Assembly: GCA_016200445.1 (NCBI GenBank)
Contig: JACQEQ010000396.1
Location: forward strand, 1 to 12,637
DNA: 12,637 nt
Reading direction: 5' to 3'
From: Gammaproteobacteria bacterium
GTDB taxonomy: Bacteria; Pseudomonadota; Gammaproteobacteria; SG8-11
The number at the start of each line of letters is the position of its first letter. Position 1 is the stretch's first letter. Shown here one piece after another: positions 7,023 to 12,637 of this stretch. Position numbers and translations under genes: made by a program. The notes beneath the pieces were generated by a model. That model saw only the letters and a program-made list of their open reading frames with translations, did no database searches and was not told the DNA's origin.

Positions 7023-7451
7023 ATGTATGTAGTAAGAAGCGTGTGCGTCTTGGTTACGGCGTTGGTAATGATAACTATGGGCGCCTGTACCAATACGGCG
7101 CCCAGCGACAGTGCGGTAGAGCAGCTCGGTGTGGAGTTTTTTTCGGCACTCAAGGCCAAAGATTTCGAGCGTGCACTGAATTATTACTCGCCGGATTTTT
7201 TTAATGGGCGGCCACGCGAAGAATGGAAGGCGCATTTGCAGGCGATCCAGCAGAAACTCGGCGATATGCAGAGTTTTTCACTCAGGCGTCAGCAAGTGGA
7301 CGTGCGCTATACCGGGACGTTTTATATTTACGAATACAGCGTGGTGTATGCGAATGAAAAATCCTGGGAAACGGTCACATTCTTTATTCATGTCAGCGGC
7401 GATCAGCCTGTTAAAGTATTCGGACATCAGATCAAAGCAAAGGGAATTTGA
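7023..7451 (+). CDS. Small lipoprotein with NTF2/SnoaL-like domain
   Basis: A 142-residue protein that I cannot assign to a named family. Residues 1-21 form a signal peptide with a slightly weak lipobox (M-G-A-C), making C22 the likely lipidation site. The mature part begins with an amphipathic helix (VEQLGVEFFSALKAKDFERALNYYS), then a PREEWKAHLQAIQQKLG helix and curved strands (FSLRRQQVDVRY, FYIYEYSVVYAN, WETVTFFIHVSG). That order of helices then sheet suits the cystatin/NTF2-like cone fold seen in many small periplasmic proteins. GAGG lies 9 nt before the ATG. It sits 14 nt after the first ChaN gene and only 3 nt before the second, so it is almost certainly cotranscribed and may be an accessory partner of the ChaN proteins. 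Confidence 0.7.
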   Translation: MYVVRSVCVLVTALVMITMGACTNTAPSDSAVEQLGVEFFSALKAKDFERALNYYSPDFFNGRPREEWKAHLQAIQQKLGDMQSFSLRRQQVDVRYTGTFYIYEYSVVYANEKSWETVTFFIHVSGDQPVKVFGHQIKAKGI

Positions 7452-7454
7452 CGT

Positions 7455-8663
7455 ATGAGTAACCCCCGTCGTTCGGTTATCACTATCGGTGTGTTTGCAT
7501 TCTGCTGCACTGTTTGGTTAGGTGCCTGCCAAAGCACTGCGGTGAGTCCACATGCCCGTATGGGCATGAATGGTGGATTCGGTTACACCGAGGCACCGGA
7601 ATACAAACCAGGCGATACACTCGATCCTCCGCACGTATTGGATTTGAGTGCGATTCAGCCACTCGATCAACTCATGCCCAAGCTGCTCGAAAAGCGTGTG
7701 ATTTTTGTCGGCGAGACGCATGACCGGCTGGATCATCACCTTAACCAGCTTGACATTATTCGCCGCACCTATGAAAACAGCCGCGAACTGGCCATCGGCA
7801 TGGAATTTTTTCAGCAGCCATTTCAACCCGCGCTAGATGACTACATCGCGGGCAAGATCGACGAAAAAGAATTCTTGCGCAAGTCGGAGTACTTTCAGCG
7901 CTGGCGCGTCGACTACCGCAATTACCGTCCGATCATCCGTTATGCGAAGGAGAACAGTATTCCGCTGCTGGCGCTGGATTTGTCGGAAGAGTTGCGCAAC
8001 AAAATTTCGCACAACGACATGGGTAATCTGAGCCCGGCGGAGACGGCGCAACTTCCCAAAGAGATTGACCGTTCCAACAACGATTACCGCGATATGCTGC
8101 AAAGTATTTTTGCGATGCATCCCAATTCTGCCGATTTCGAGCGTTTTGTCGAAACGCAGTTGTCGCGCGACGAGGCGATGGCGCAAACCGCCGCCACCTA
8201 TTTACAGCAGCACCCCAAGGCACGCATGGTGATTCTCGCTGGCGGTGGCCACATGGTTTACCGTTTCGGTATCCCCAGCCGCCTTACCCGCCGTATCGAT
8301 GCGCCCAGTGCGGTAGTGTTGAACGACTCCATCAAACAATATGACAATCAAGTCGCGGATTATATGTTGTTACCTGCGCCCCTGAGCTTGCCCAAGGAAG
8401 TGCGCATGGGCGTGGTTCTTGACACTAGCAAATTCGGCCAGCTGAGCATCAACGGATTTGCCGACAATAGTCCGGCGATTACCGCCGGGCTCAAAAAAGG
8501 CGACCGGCTGTTAAGCATCGATGGCCAACCGCTGGCACAGATGGCCGACCTCAAGATCGCGTTGCTGGACAAAAATATCGGCGACAAGGTGCAGATTAAA
8601 GTGCAGCGCGCCGGTTGGTTCGGTGCGCTGAAAGAGTTGGGTTTTGAGGTGTCGTTGTATTAA
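7455..8663 (+). CDS. ChaN-family lipoprotein with C-terminal PDZ domain
   Basis: A 402-residue lipoprotein. The signal peptide ends WLGAC, so C25 should be lipidated; the next residue is Gln, compatible with outer-membrane sorting. Residues about 60-300 form a ChaN/TIKI-like domain: VIFVGETHD (82-90) with H94-H95, GMEFF with E117, FQRWRVDYRNYRPI (147-160), FVETQLSRDEAMA (231-243) and LAGGGHMVYRFG (261-272). Residues about 318-398 are a PDZ domain: LSINGFADNSPAITAGLKKG, DRLLSIDG and DKVQIKVQR, the ligand-groove and carboxylate-loop pattern seen in DegP-type PDZ domains. No serine-protease domain is present. AGGGA lies 9 nt before the ATG. It is the last gene of the operon and a diverged paralogue of the first ChaN gene. 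The PDZ could recruit a protein C-terminus in the periplasm; the partner is unknown. Confidence 0.85.
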   Translation: MSNPRRSVITIGVFAFCCTVWLGACQSTAVSPHARMGMNGGFGYTEAPEYKPGDTLDPPHVLDLSAIQPLDQLMPKLLEKRVIFVGETHDRLDHHLNQLDIIRRTYENSRELAIGMEFFQQPFQPALDDYIAGKIDEKEFLRKSEYFQRWRVDYRNYRPIIRYAKENSIPLLALDLSEELRNKISHNDMGNLSPAETAQLPKEIDRSNNDYRDMLQSIFAMHPNSADFERFVETQLSRDEAMAQTAATYLQQHPKARMVILAGGGHMVYRFGIPSRLTRRIDAPSAVVLNDSIKQYDNQVADYMLLPAPLSLPKEVRMGVVLDTSKFGQLSINGFADNSPAITAGLKKGDRLLSIDGQPLAQMADLKIALLDKNIGDKVQIKVQRAGWFGALKELGFEVSLY

Positions 8664-8671
8664 AGCAGCGG

Positions 8672-8690
8672 GGCGCTATCAAGTAGCGCC
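8672..8690. terminator. Hairpin after the ChaN-PDZ gene
   Basis: GGCGCTA (8672-8678) pairs perfectly with TAGCGCC (8684-8690), with a G-U and a G-C pair adding to the stem base. It lies 9 nt past the operon's stop and before the convergent end of minE. No T tract follows on the plus strand. A second perfect inverted repeat, TCCGCAG / CTGCGGA (8701-8707 / 8720-8726), spans the minE stop codon and may serve the opposite direction. Confidence 0.5.
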
Positions 8691-8711
8691 TCTACGAGAT
8701 TCCGCAGTAGC

Positions 8712-9008
8712 TTAGTTTGCTGCGGAGTGTCCCATCGGCTGATTGGTCGATGCGGGCGGTGGTTCGGGCAGCGAAATATTAAGTTCCAGAATCTCGCAAT
8801 TACCTTCGCGCTGTAAATGCACCTGCACCTGCTCCACATCAATCGACACGTACTTCGCCACGACTTCCAAAATTTCGCGTTTGAGTGCCGGTAAATAATC
8901 CGGGCCACTGCGGTCGACGCGCTCCCGCGCCAGAATGATCTGCAAGCGTTCCTTGGCAACGACCGCCGATTTTTTGCGTTTGCTCAAGAAATAGTCGAGA
9001 AGGTTCAT
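8712..9008 (-). CDS. minE: Cell division topological specificity factor MinE
   Basis: A 98-residue MinE, slightly longer than the E. coli protein because of a Pro/Ser-rich tail. It binds membrane-bound MinD, stimulates its ATPase and drives the pole-to-pole oscillation that confines MinC inhibition to the poles. The N-terminal MNLLDYFLSK is the amphipathic membrane helix. AKERLQIILARERVDR is the MinD-binding anti-MinCD segment, and the rest (LPALKREILEVVAKYVSID to LELNISLPE) is the topological-specificity dimer domain. It starts 3 nt after the minD stop with only a weak GGAA upstream, so translation is probably coupled to minD. It is the last gene of the min operon. Confidence 0.97.
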   Translation of the reverse strand: MNLLDYFLSKRKKSAVVAKERLQIILARERVDRSGPDYLPALKREILEVVAKYVSIDVEQVQVHLQREGNCEILELNISLPEPPPASTNQPMGHSAAN

Positions 9009-9011
9009 GGT

Positions 9012-9821
9012 TCAGGTTCCAAACAGGCGTCGTAGGAAGTTTTTTCTCTCTGGTTCAAGGAAACGCATTGGGCGGGATTCGCCGAGGAAGCGCGCAACCA
9101 CGTCGTCATACGCTTGCCCGCTGGGGCTTTGATCAAAATGAATCACCGGTACACCCGAGTTGGAAGCCTGTAACACGACTTCGGATTCCGGAATGACGCC
9201 GATGAGTGGAATGCCTAGCAAATCCTGCACATCTTTCAGGCTCAGCATTTCACCGGCTTCAACGCGGCGCGGCGAGTAGCGCGTGACCAATAGATGTTCC
9301 TTGATTGGCGTGCTGCCGGTTTCTGCGCGCTTCGAGCGTGCTTGCAAAATACCCAGGATGCGATCCGAGTCGCGCACCGACGAGACTTCCGGGTTGGTCA
9401 CGATGAAGGCTTCGTCGGCAAAATACAGCGCCATCAACGCGCCTTGTTCGATGCCTGCCGGTGAGTCGCACACGATGTAATCGAAGCTGTCGCGTAATTC
9501 GTCAAGAACGCGCCCCACGCCTTCTTTGCTGAGTGCTTCCTTGTCGCGGGTTTGCGACGCCGGAAGTATGAAAAGATTGTCGCAGTGCTTGTCGCGGATC
9601 AACGCCTGCTTGAGCAGGGCTTCGTTTTGGATGACGTTGACAAAGTCGTAAACGACGCGCCGTTCACAGCCCATCACGAGATCCAGATTTCTGAGCCCAA
9701 CATCGAAGTCGATTACTGCGGTTTTGAAGCCACGTTTTGCAAGACCGGTGGAGACGCTGGCGCTGGTGGTGGTTTTGCCAACGCCGCCTTTACCGGAGGT
9801 GACGACGATGATTGTTGCCAA
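9012..9821 (-). CDS. minD: Septum site-determining ATPase MinD, TTG start
   Basis: A 269-residue MinD, the membrane-cycling ParA-type ATPase that recruits MinC and is displaced by MinE. The deviant Walker A motif GKGGVGKTTT begins at residue 10 (K11 signature lysine, K16). Further hallmarks are VIDFDVGLRNLD, MGCERRVVYDFVNV, the CDSPAGIE Walker B/switch II region and NPEVSSVRDSDR. The C-terminal amphipathic membrane-targeting helix is RKNFLRRLFGT. The start codon is TTG: homology places the N-terminus exactly here (MATIIVVTSG), there is no in-frame ATG nearby, and a very strong GAGGAGGG lies at the right distance. Part of that ribosome-binding site can pair with bases running into the start codon (see findings). 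It lies 47 nt downstream of minC. Confidence 0.97.
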   Translation of the reverse strand: MATIIVVTSGKGGVGKTTTSASVSTGLAKRGFKTAVIDFDVGLRNLDLVMGCERRVVYDFVNVIQNEALLKQALIRDKHCDNLFILPASQTRDKEALSKEGVGRVLDELRDSFDYIVCDSPAGIEQGALMALYFADEAFIVTNPEVSSVRDSDRILGILQARSKRAETGSTPIKEHLLVTRYSPRRVEAGEMLSLKDVQDLLGIPLIGVIPESEVVLQASNSGVPVIHFDQSPSGQAYDDVVARFLGESRPMRFLEPERKNFLRRLFGT

Positions 9822-9868
9822 GGGCGAAACCCTCCTCTTTGATACACGATGTTGATGTGGATATTACA

Positions 9869-10687
9869 CTAATCGAGCGGTGCCACAATCAGTTGTTCGC
9901 CGTCGAGAAACACCTGTACTGCCTTGCCCCGCAGCTCTTTCGGCGGGCCGTCGTCGAACACCCGATAGTTGCCTGCAATGGCGACTAACTCGGCTTCGAA
10001 TTGATGGCAAAAAATCCGTGCTTGAGTGTCGCCGGAAACCCCTGCCAGTGCTCGGCCACGAAGTGGTGCATAAACATGGATATTGCCTTCCGCGATAATC
10101 TCTGCGCCTGCGTTGACCGCAGCAAGTACGATCAGGTCGCTGTTGCGTGCCATCACACGCTGGCCGGAGCGAATCGCTTGTTGAACAATTTTGGTGTTGC
10201 TGGCTGGCGTCGCGCGGTCGTCAGGCGCAGCTTGGGTTTGTGATACTGCTTCAGTATCTGCCGAAACAATGGGGTCTGGTTGTGACGAAATCAGCGGTGT
10301 AATCGCAGGCGGCTCTTTCATCGCGCGCCCCTTCAACACCGCAAGCCCGGCAGCCATCGCGGCCTCGTATTGTAAGGCTGAGCCGTTTTGTACGCCCACC
10401 GGAAATAAATGCCGCGCGCGCAACAACACCACGAAGCGGTGGAAATCCAGCGCTGCTGGAATGTCACGTACTGACTCCAGGTCGACAACAATGGGTGCGT
10501 TTACGAAGAATTGCGGGCTTTTAGAGAGGCGTTTGACGAGCTGGCTTTCTATCACATCCAGTTCGTTGGAGTGAATGCGTAACACCGAGAGTGTGAAGAC
10601 CGAACCCCTCAATTCAATCGCGGATTCATGCGCGTGAGGTTCGGCAGGAAACAAATCCTGCGTGTCCTTGGTATCTGATCGCGGCAT
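9869..10687 (-). CDS. minC: Septum site-determining protein MinC
   Basis: A 272-residue MinC, the FtsZ polymerisation inhibitor delivered to the membrane by MinD. The N-terminal FtsZ-antagonist domain runs from about 22 to 120 (SAIELRGSVFTLSVLRIHS, PIVVDLESV, FHRFVVLLRARHLFPVGV). A Pro/Thr/Ala-rich linker covers about 123-165. The C-terminal right-handed beta-helix (168-272) includes the MinD-binding RSGQ motif at 173-176, then GAEIIAEGNIHVYAPLRGRALAG and DTQARIFC. I chose the ATG at 10687 because AGGA lies 9 nt upstream; the in-frame ATG at 10696 would place the same AGGA directly against the start codon. It is the first gene of minCDE, expressed from the promoter at 10749-10777. Confidence 0.95.
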   Translation of the reverse strand: MPRSDTKDTQDLFPAEPHAHESAIELRGSVFTLSVLRIHSNELDVIESQLVKRLSKSPQFFVNAPIVVDLESVRDIPAALDFHRFVVLLRARHLFPVGVQNGSALQYEAAMAAGLAVLKGRAMKEPPAITPLISSQPDPIVSADTEAVSQTQAAPDDRATPASNTKIVQQAIRSGQRVMARNSDLIVLAAVNAGAEIIAEGNIHVYAPLRGRALAGVSGDTQARIFCHQFEAELVAIAGNYRVFDDGPPKELRGKAVQVFLDGEQLIVAPLD

Positions 10688-10748
10688 GCTGATCATTCCT
10701 GTTCAAGTGAATGATGCGGTTGTATGAGGCCCCCCTAACACGCGAGAC

Positions 10749-10777
10749 ATTCTACGGAGTAGATTCGTGACACTCAA
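10749..10777 (-). promoter_or_regulatory. Sigma70-type promoter of minCDE
   Basis: Reading the minus strand, TTGAGT (10777-10772) is separated by exactly 17 nt from TAGAAT (10754-10749), matching four of six -35 and five of six -10 bases. The predicted start of transcription gives a leader of about 55 nt before the minC ATG. It lies entirely in the gap between the hydroxylase gene and minC, so minCDE need not depend on upstream transcription. Confidence 0.65.
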
Positions 10778-10795
10778 CGCATTTGTTGCGTGGTA

Positions 10796-11470
10796 TTACA
10801 CGTCGCTCCACATGCGTACCAGGTTGACATAGCTACGATTGACCTGCGCAGTTTCAACTGCATCGGGTGCCGTATGCATGAGTTGTTCGCGCGCGAGGTG
10901 CAGTTCGTAGAGTAATTCACGCTGTGCAGGGTCGCGCACCGCGCTTTGTAGCCAGGTCACTGCGACCATGCGTTCGCCGCGCGTGACCGGGGTGACCTGG
11001 TGCAAGCTGGAGGCGGGATACAGGATGGCGTCACCTGCGGGCAGCTTTACCAATTGCAATCCAAATGGCGTATGCACGGCCAGTTCGCCGCCGTCGTAGT
11101 CGCTGGTGTGGCTTAGAAACAGCGTAATAGCCACATCGCAGCGATAGGGCATGCCGTCGACGCCCATGATCGGATCGTCGACATGCTCACCGTAGGTCAT
11201 GCCCGGCGTGTAACGCGCATAGTAGGGTGCGGCGACACGTAATGGCAGCGCCGCCGCGCGATAGACCGGATGGCGTACCAGAGAATTCATCACGACATCG
11301 TTCAAACTGTCGAGCTCCATTGCATCGCGCGCGACTTCCAGATTATTTTTAACGCGCGACGCAGCGTTGCCCGCAGAAAGTTTGCCATCGACAAAAGGTG
11401 CGCCGCTCAGAATCTTACAGACACGTTGTAGTTGTGTAGGGTTGAGCACGCCGGGTATTGCGATCATCAT
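10796..11470 (-). CDS. PiuC/YbiX-type Fe(II)/2-oxoglutarate-dependent PKHD hydroxylase
   Basis: A 224-residue protein of the PKHD-type hydroxylase family (PiuC in Pseudomonas, YbiX in E. coli). These are cytosolic non-haem iron, 2-oxoglutarate oxygenases often expressed under iron limitation beside TonB-dependent siderophore receptors; their native substrate is unsettled. The facial triad is visible: H96 and D98 in GEHVDDPIMG and H157 in SSLHQVTPV, with R167 in RGERMVAVTWLQS as the likely 2-oxoglutarate anchor. The N-terminus (IAIPGVLNPTQLQRV, APFVDGKLSAG) and length fit the family. ATG 11470 and ATG 11467 are both possible; no strong ribosome-binding site is seen. No TonB receptor gene lies beside it and I see no convincing Fur box upstream. 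It lies 108 bp upstream of minC on the same strand. Confidence 0.88.
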   Translation of the reverse strand: MMIAIPGVLNPTQLQRVCKILSGAPFVDGKLSAGNAASRVKNNLEVARDAMELDSLNDVVMNSLVRHPVYRAAALPLRVAAPYYARYTPGMTYGEHVDDPIMGVDGMPYRCDVAITLFLSHTSDYDGGELAVHTPFGLQLVKLPAGDAILYPASSLHQVTPVTRGERMVAVTWLQSAVRDPAQRELLYELHLAREQLMHTAPDAVETAQVNRSYVNLVRMWSDV

Positions 11471-11840
11471 TTTCAGTCGTCTCGATACATTTTGCGCGTG
11501 GTGAGCATCTATTATTCCTGATCATTGTGCCAGATGGATTAGCGCGATTTACTTGCGAGCGCTTAAAAACTAGGCTTTTTTGGCATATGGGCACGCATTG
11601 AATCCCGCCGTGTCGGTTTGCATTTAGCAGAGAATTCATGCTCGCAAAGACACAATCTGTTTTATCGCTGGCAAAATTGCGCGCTTGCCAAGTAAAAAAT
11701 ATTCTCAAATTGAGTGCAAACTACTAGCGCAATTGACAAAACTATTGAAAAATACGCCCCGGCTTGGAACGGGTTTAATTCCAGACACTCCCTGTCTCGA
11801 ACAAGTTATCCAAGAAATAAACGTAATAAACGGAGGATCT
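11471..11840. other. 370-bp gene-free region upstream of the Lpp-like lipoprotein gene
   Basis: No supportable gene is seen. The stretch is AT-rich towards its right end and probably carries a long leader or promoter for the lipoprotein gene. A weak sigma70 candidate is TTGCGC (11677-11682) and TATTCT (11700-11705), spaced 17 nt. TTGACA at 11733-11738 is a perfect -35 but has no -10 at normal spacing. AGACA / TGTCT (11783-11797) is a small inverted repeat in the would-be leader. A 29-codon reading frame at 11638-11727 has no good ribosome-binding site. The hydroxylase promoter should lie near the left end, but no clear boxes are visible. Confidence 0.5.
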
Positions 11841-12203
11841 ATGAAGCGTTATATCGCCACCGCAGTGATGGCAGTTGTTTTGACAACCGGCTTGACCGGT
11901 TGCGGCATGAAAGAGCGTGATGAGTTGCGCGATAAAGTTGCAACGATGGAGCAAGATGCGTCCAAGATGAAGAACGAATCAGCTTCGAAAGATGCGACCA
12001 TTGCTGATCTGCGTTCGCAGCTTGAAGCTGCTAACAAGAATGCACGCGCTGCTCAAGACAAGGTTGCTCAGATGGAAGCCGACGCTGCTAAGGCCAAGGA
12101 AGCCATGATGAAGAAGCCTGCTGCTCCTGCTAAGGGTGCTGCTCCGGCCAAAGCGATGGCTGCTCCTCACGCCAAGCCGACTCCGGCACCGATGAAGAAG
12201 TAA
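11841..12203 (+). CDS. Small coiled-coil lipoprotein, Lpp/OprI-like
   Basis: A 120-residue lipoprotein. The signal peptide MKRYIATAVMAVVLTTGLTGC ends in a perfect lipobox (LTGC), with C21 lipidated. Residues about 24-91 are a charged, Ala-rich heptad helix (ERDELRDKVATMEQD, IADLRSQLEAANKNA, DKVAQMEADAAKA), as in the Lpp/OprI murein lipoproteins. Residues 92-120 form a Pro/Ala/Lys-rich tail ending MKK. A terminal lysine is what L,D-transpeptidases use to attach Lpp to peptidoglycan, so an envelope-tethering role is a reasonable inference. The tail is unlike classical Lpp, and I cannot assign a gene name. ATG 11841 is chosen over the longer frame from 11685 because GGAGG sits directly upstream and the signal peptide begins there. 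Alanine codons are strongly GCT-biased compared with neighbouring genes, which suggests high expression. Confidence 0.82.
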   Translation: MKRYIATAVMAVVLTTGLTGCGMKERDELRDKVATMEQDASKMKNESASKDATIADLRSQLEAANKNARAAQDKVAQMEADAAKAKEAMMKKPAAPAKGAAPAKAMAAPHAKPTPAPMKK

Positions 12204-12223
12204 TTTATCGGGCTTCAGCTGCG

Positions 12224-12243
12224 AACATTACTTCGGTAACGTT
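12224..12243 (+). terminator. Hairpin with C(UUCG)G tetraloop after the lipoprotein gene
   Basis: AACATTAC (12224-12231) and GTAACGTT (12236-12243) pair with one A/C mismatch around the extra-stable TTCG tetraloop closed by C-G. It starts 20 nt after the stop codon. No T tract follows, so it may protect the 3' end or pause polymerase ahead of the main terminator. Confidence 0.45.
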
Positions 12244-12265
12244 TGTGTGAAGTTTGAAGAGTTAA

Positions 12266-12297
12266 AGAAGCGCGCTCTTAAGGCGCGTTTCTTTTTT
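12266..12297. terminator. Bidirectional rho-independent terminator between lipoprotein gene and serS
   Basis: AGAAGCGCGC (12266-12275) pairs with GCGCGTTTCT (12283-12292) with one G-U wobble around a 7-nt loop. On the plus strand a run of T continues to 12297. On the minus strand the hairpin is followed by TTCTTTAAC, so the same element can end convergent serS transcription. This is the most canonical terminator in the window. Confidence 0.85.
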
Positions 12298-12637
12298 ATG
12301 GGGTTGAATTGATGGCTTCGACACCATCCATAAATGGTTGCAGTGCGCGCGGCACGGTGATCGTCCCATTGGTCTGCTGATAGTTTTCCATGATCGCCAC
12401 CAGCGTACGGCCGACGGCCAAACCCGAGCCATTTAGGGTGTGCACTAATTCCGGTTTGCCGGTTGCGGGATTGCGCCAGCGTGCCGACATGCGGCGTGCC
12501 TGAAAATCTTCGAAATTGCTGCACGACGAAATCTCCCGGTATTTTTGCTGCCCCGGCAACCATACTTCTAAGTCGTAAGTTTTCGCCGCCGAGAAACCCA
12601 TGTCGCCGCTGCACAGCGCCATCACGCGGTAGGGCAG
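12296..12637 (-). CDS. serS: Seryl-tRNA synthetase, C-terminal part (5' end outside window)
   Basis: The last 113 codons of SerRS, the class II synthetase that charges tRNA-Ser (and tRNA-Sec) with serine. The frame runs off the right edge. Family-specific sequence includes LCSGDMGFSAAKTYDLEVW, REISSCSNFEDFQARRM, LVHTLNGSGLAVGRTLVA (containing motif 3 with its conserved Arg) and MENYQQTNGTITVPRALQP, close to the E. coli enzyme. The ATP/serine-binding core and motif 3 are intact; the N-terminal tRNA-binding coiled coil lies outside the window. The stop TAA (12298-12296) overlaps the edge of the shared terminator. Confidence 0.97.
   Translation of the reverse strand: MPYRVMALCSGDMGFSAAKTYDLEVWLPGQQKYREISSCSNFEDFQARRMSARWRNPATGKPELVHTLNGSGLAVGRTLVAIMENYQQTNGTITVPRALQPFMDGVEAINSTP

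Noticed and set aside
11638..11727. 29-codon reading frame (MLAKTQSVLSL...)
   Set aside because: No good ribosome-binding site, no recognisable motif, and short enough to be chance in this AT-rich stretch.
11685..11840. N-terminal extension of the small lipoprotein reading frame
   Set aside because: The open frame continues upstream, but the ATG at 11841 has GGAGG directly before it and begins a clean lipoprotein signal peptide; the upstream residues would bury that signal.
1..12637. Defence system, CRISPR array, prophage, insertion sequence or tRNA gene
   Set aside because: No repeat-spacer pattern, transposase, integrase, phage protein or cloverleaf was seen on either strand; the gene content is housekeeping and envelope proteins.

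Overview
The window reads as chromosomal DNA of a Gram-negative proteobacterium, most likely a gammaproteobacterium. The evidence is a minC-minD-minE cluster with MinD and MinE very close to the enterobacterial and pseudomonad forms, a seryl-tRNA synthetase C-terminus of gammaproteobacterial type, several lipoprotein signal peptides, and at least one outer-membrane beta-barrel protein. I cannot name the genus. There are no tRNA or rRNA genes, IS elements, CRISPR arrays or phage genes, so this looks like core chromosome interspersed with lineage-specific envelope genes.

Layout. Positions 1-203 hold the 3' end of a probable outer-membrane protein. It converges on a minus-strand orphan PhnD-like periplasmic binding protein (253-1071), with a perfect hairpin between them. 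A divergent intergenic region follows, then a large plus-strand surface lipoprotein (1387-3249) with a proline-rich stalk, an Ig-like domain and seven RCC1 propeller repeats. Next is a putative porin-like barrel (3488-4342) whose ribosome-binding site is a run of eight G, closed by a strong hairpin. A tightly spaced four-gene plus-strand operon follows (4574-8663): an ALDH7/antiquitin-type aldehyde dehydrogenase (amaB-like), a periplasmic ChaN-family protein, a small NTF2-like lipoprotein, and a second ChaN-family protein that is a lipoprotein fused to a PDZ domain.

The minus strand then carries minE, minD and minC (8712-10687, transcribed minC to minE) with a good sigma70 promoter just upstream. 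Upstream again is a PiuC-like Fe(II)/2-oxoglutarate hydroxylase (10796-11470). A 370-bp gene-free stretch precedes a plus-strand gene (11841-12203) for a small coiled-coil Lpp-like lipoprotein with two C-terminal lysines. A bidirectional terminator separates it from the convergent end of serS (12296 to the right edge).

Functionally, the Min genes place the division site and serS is translation housekeeping. The other genes mostly act in the envelope. The part least explained by known pathways is the amaB / ChaN / small lipoprotein / ChaN-PDZ operon; the disulfide-patterned RCC1 lipoprotein and the G8 ribosome-binding site are the next most interesting.
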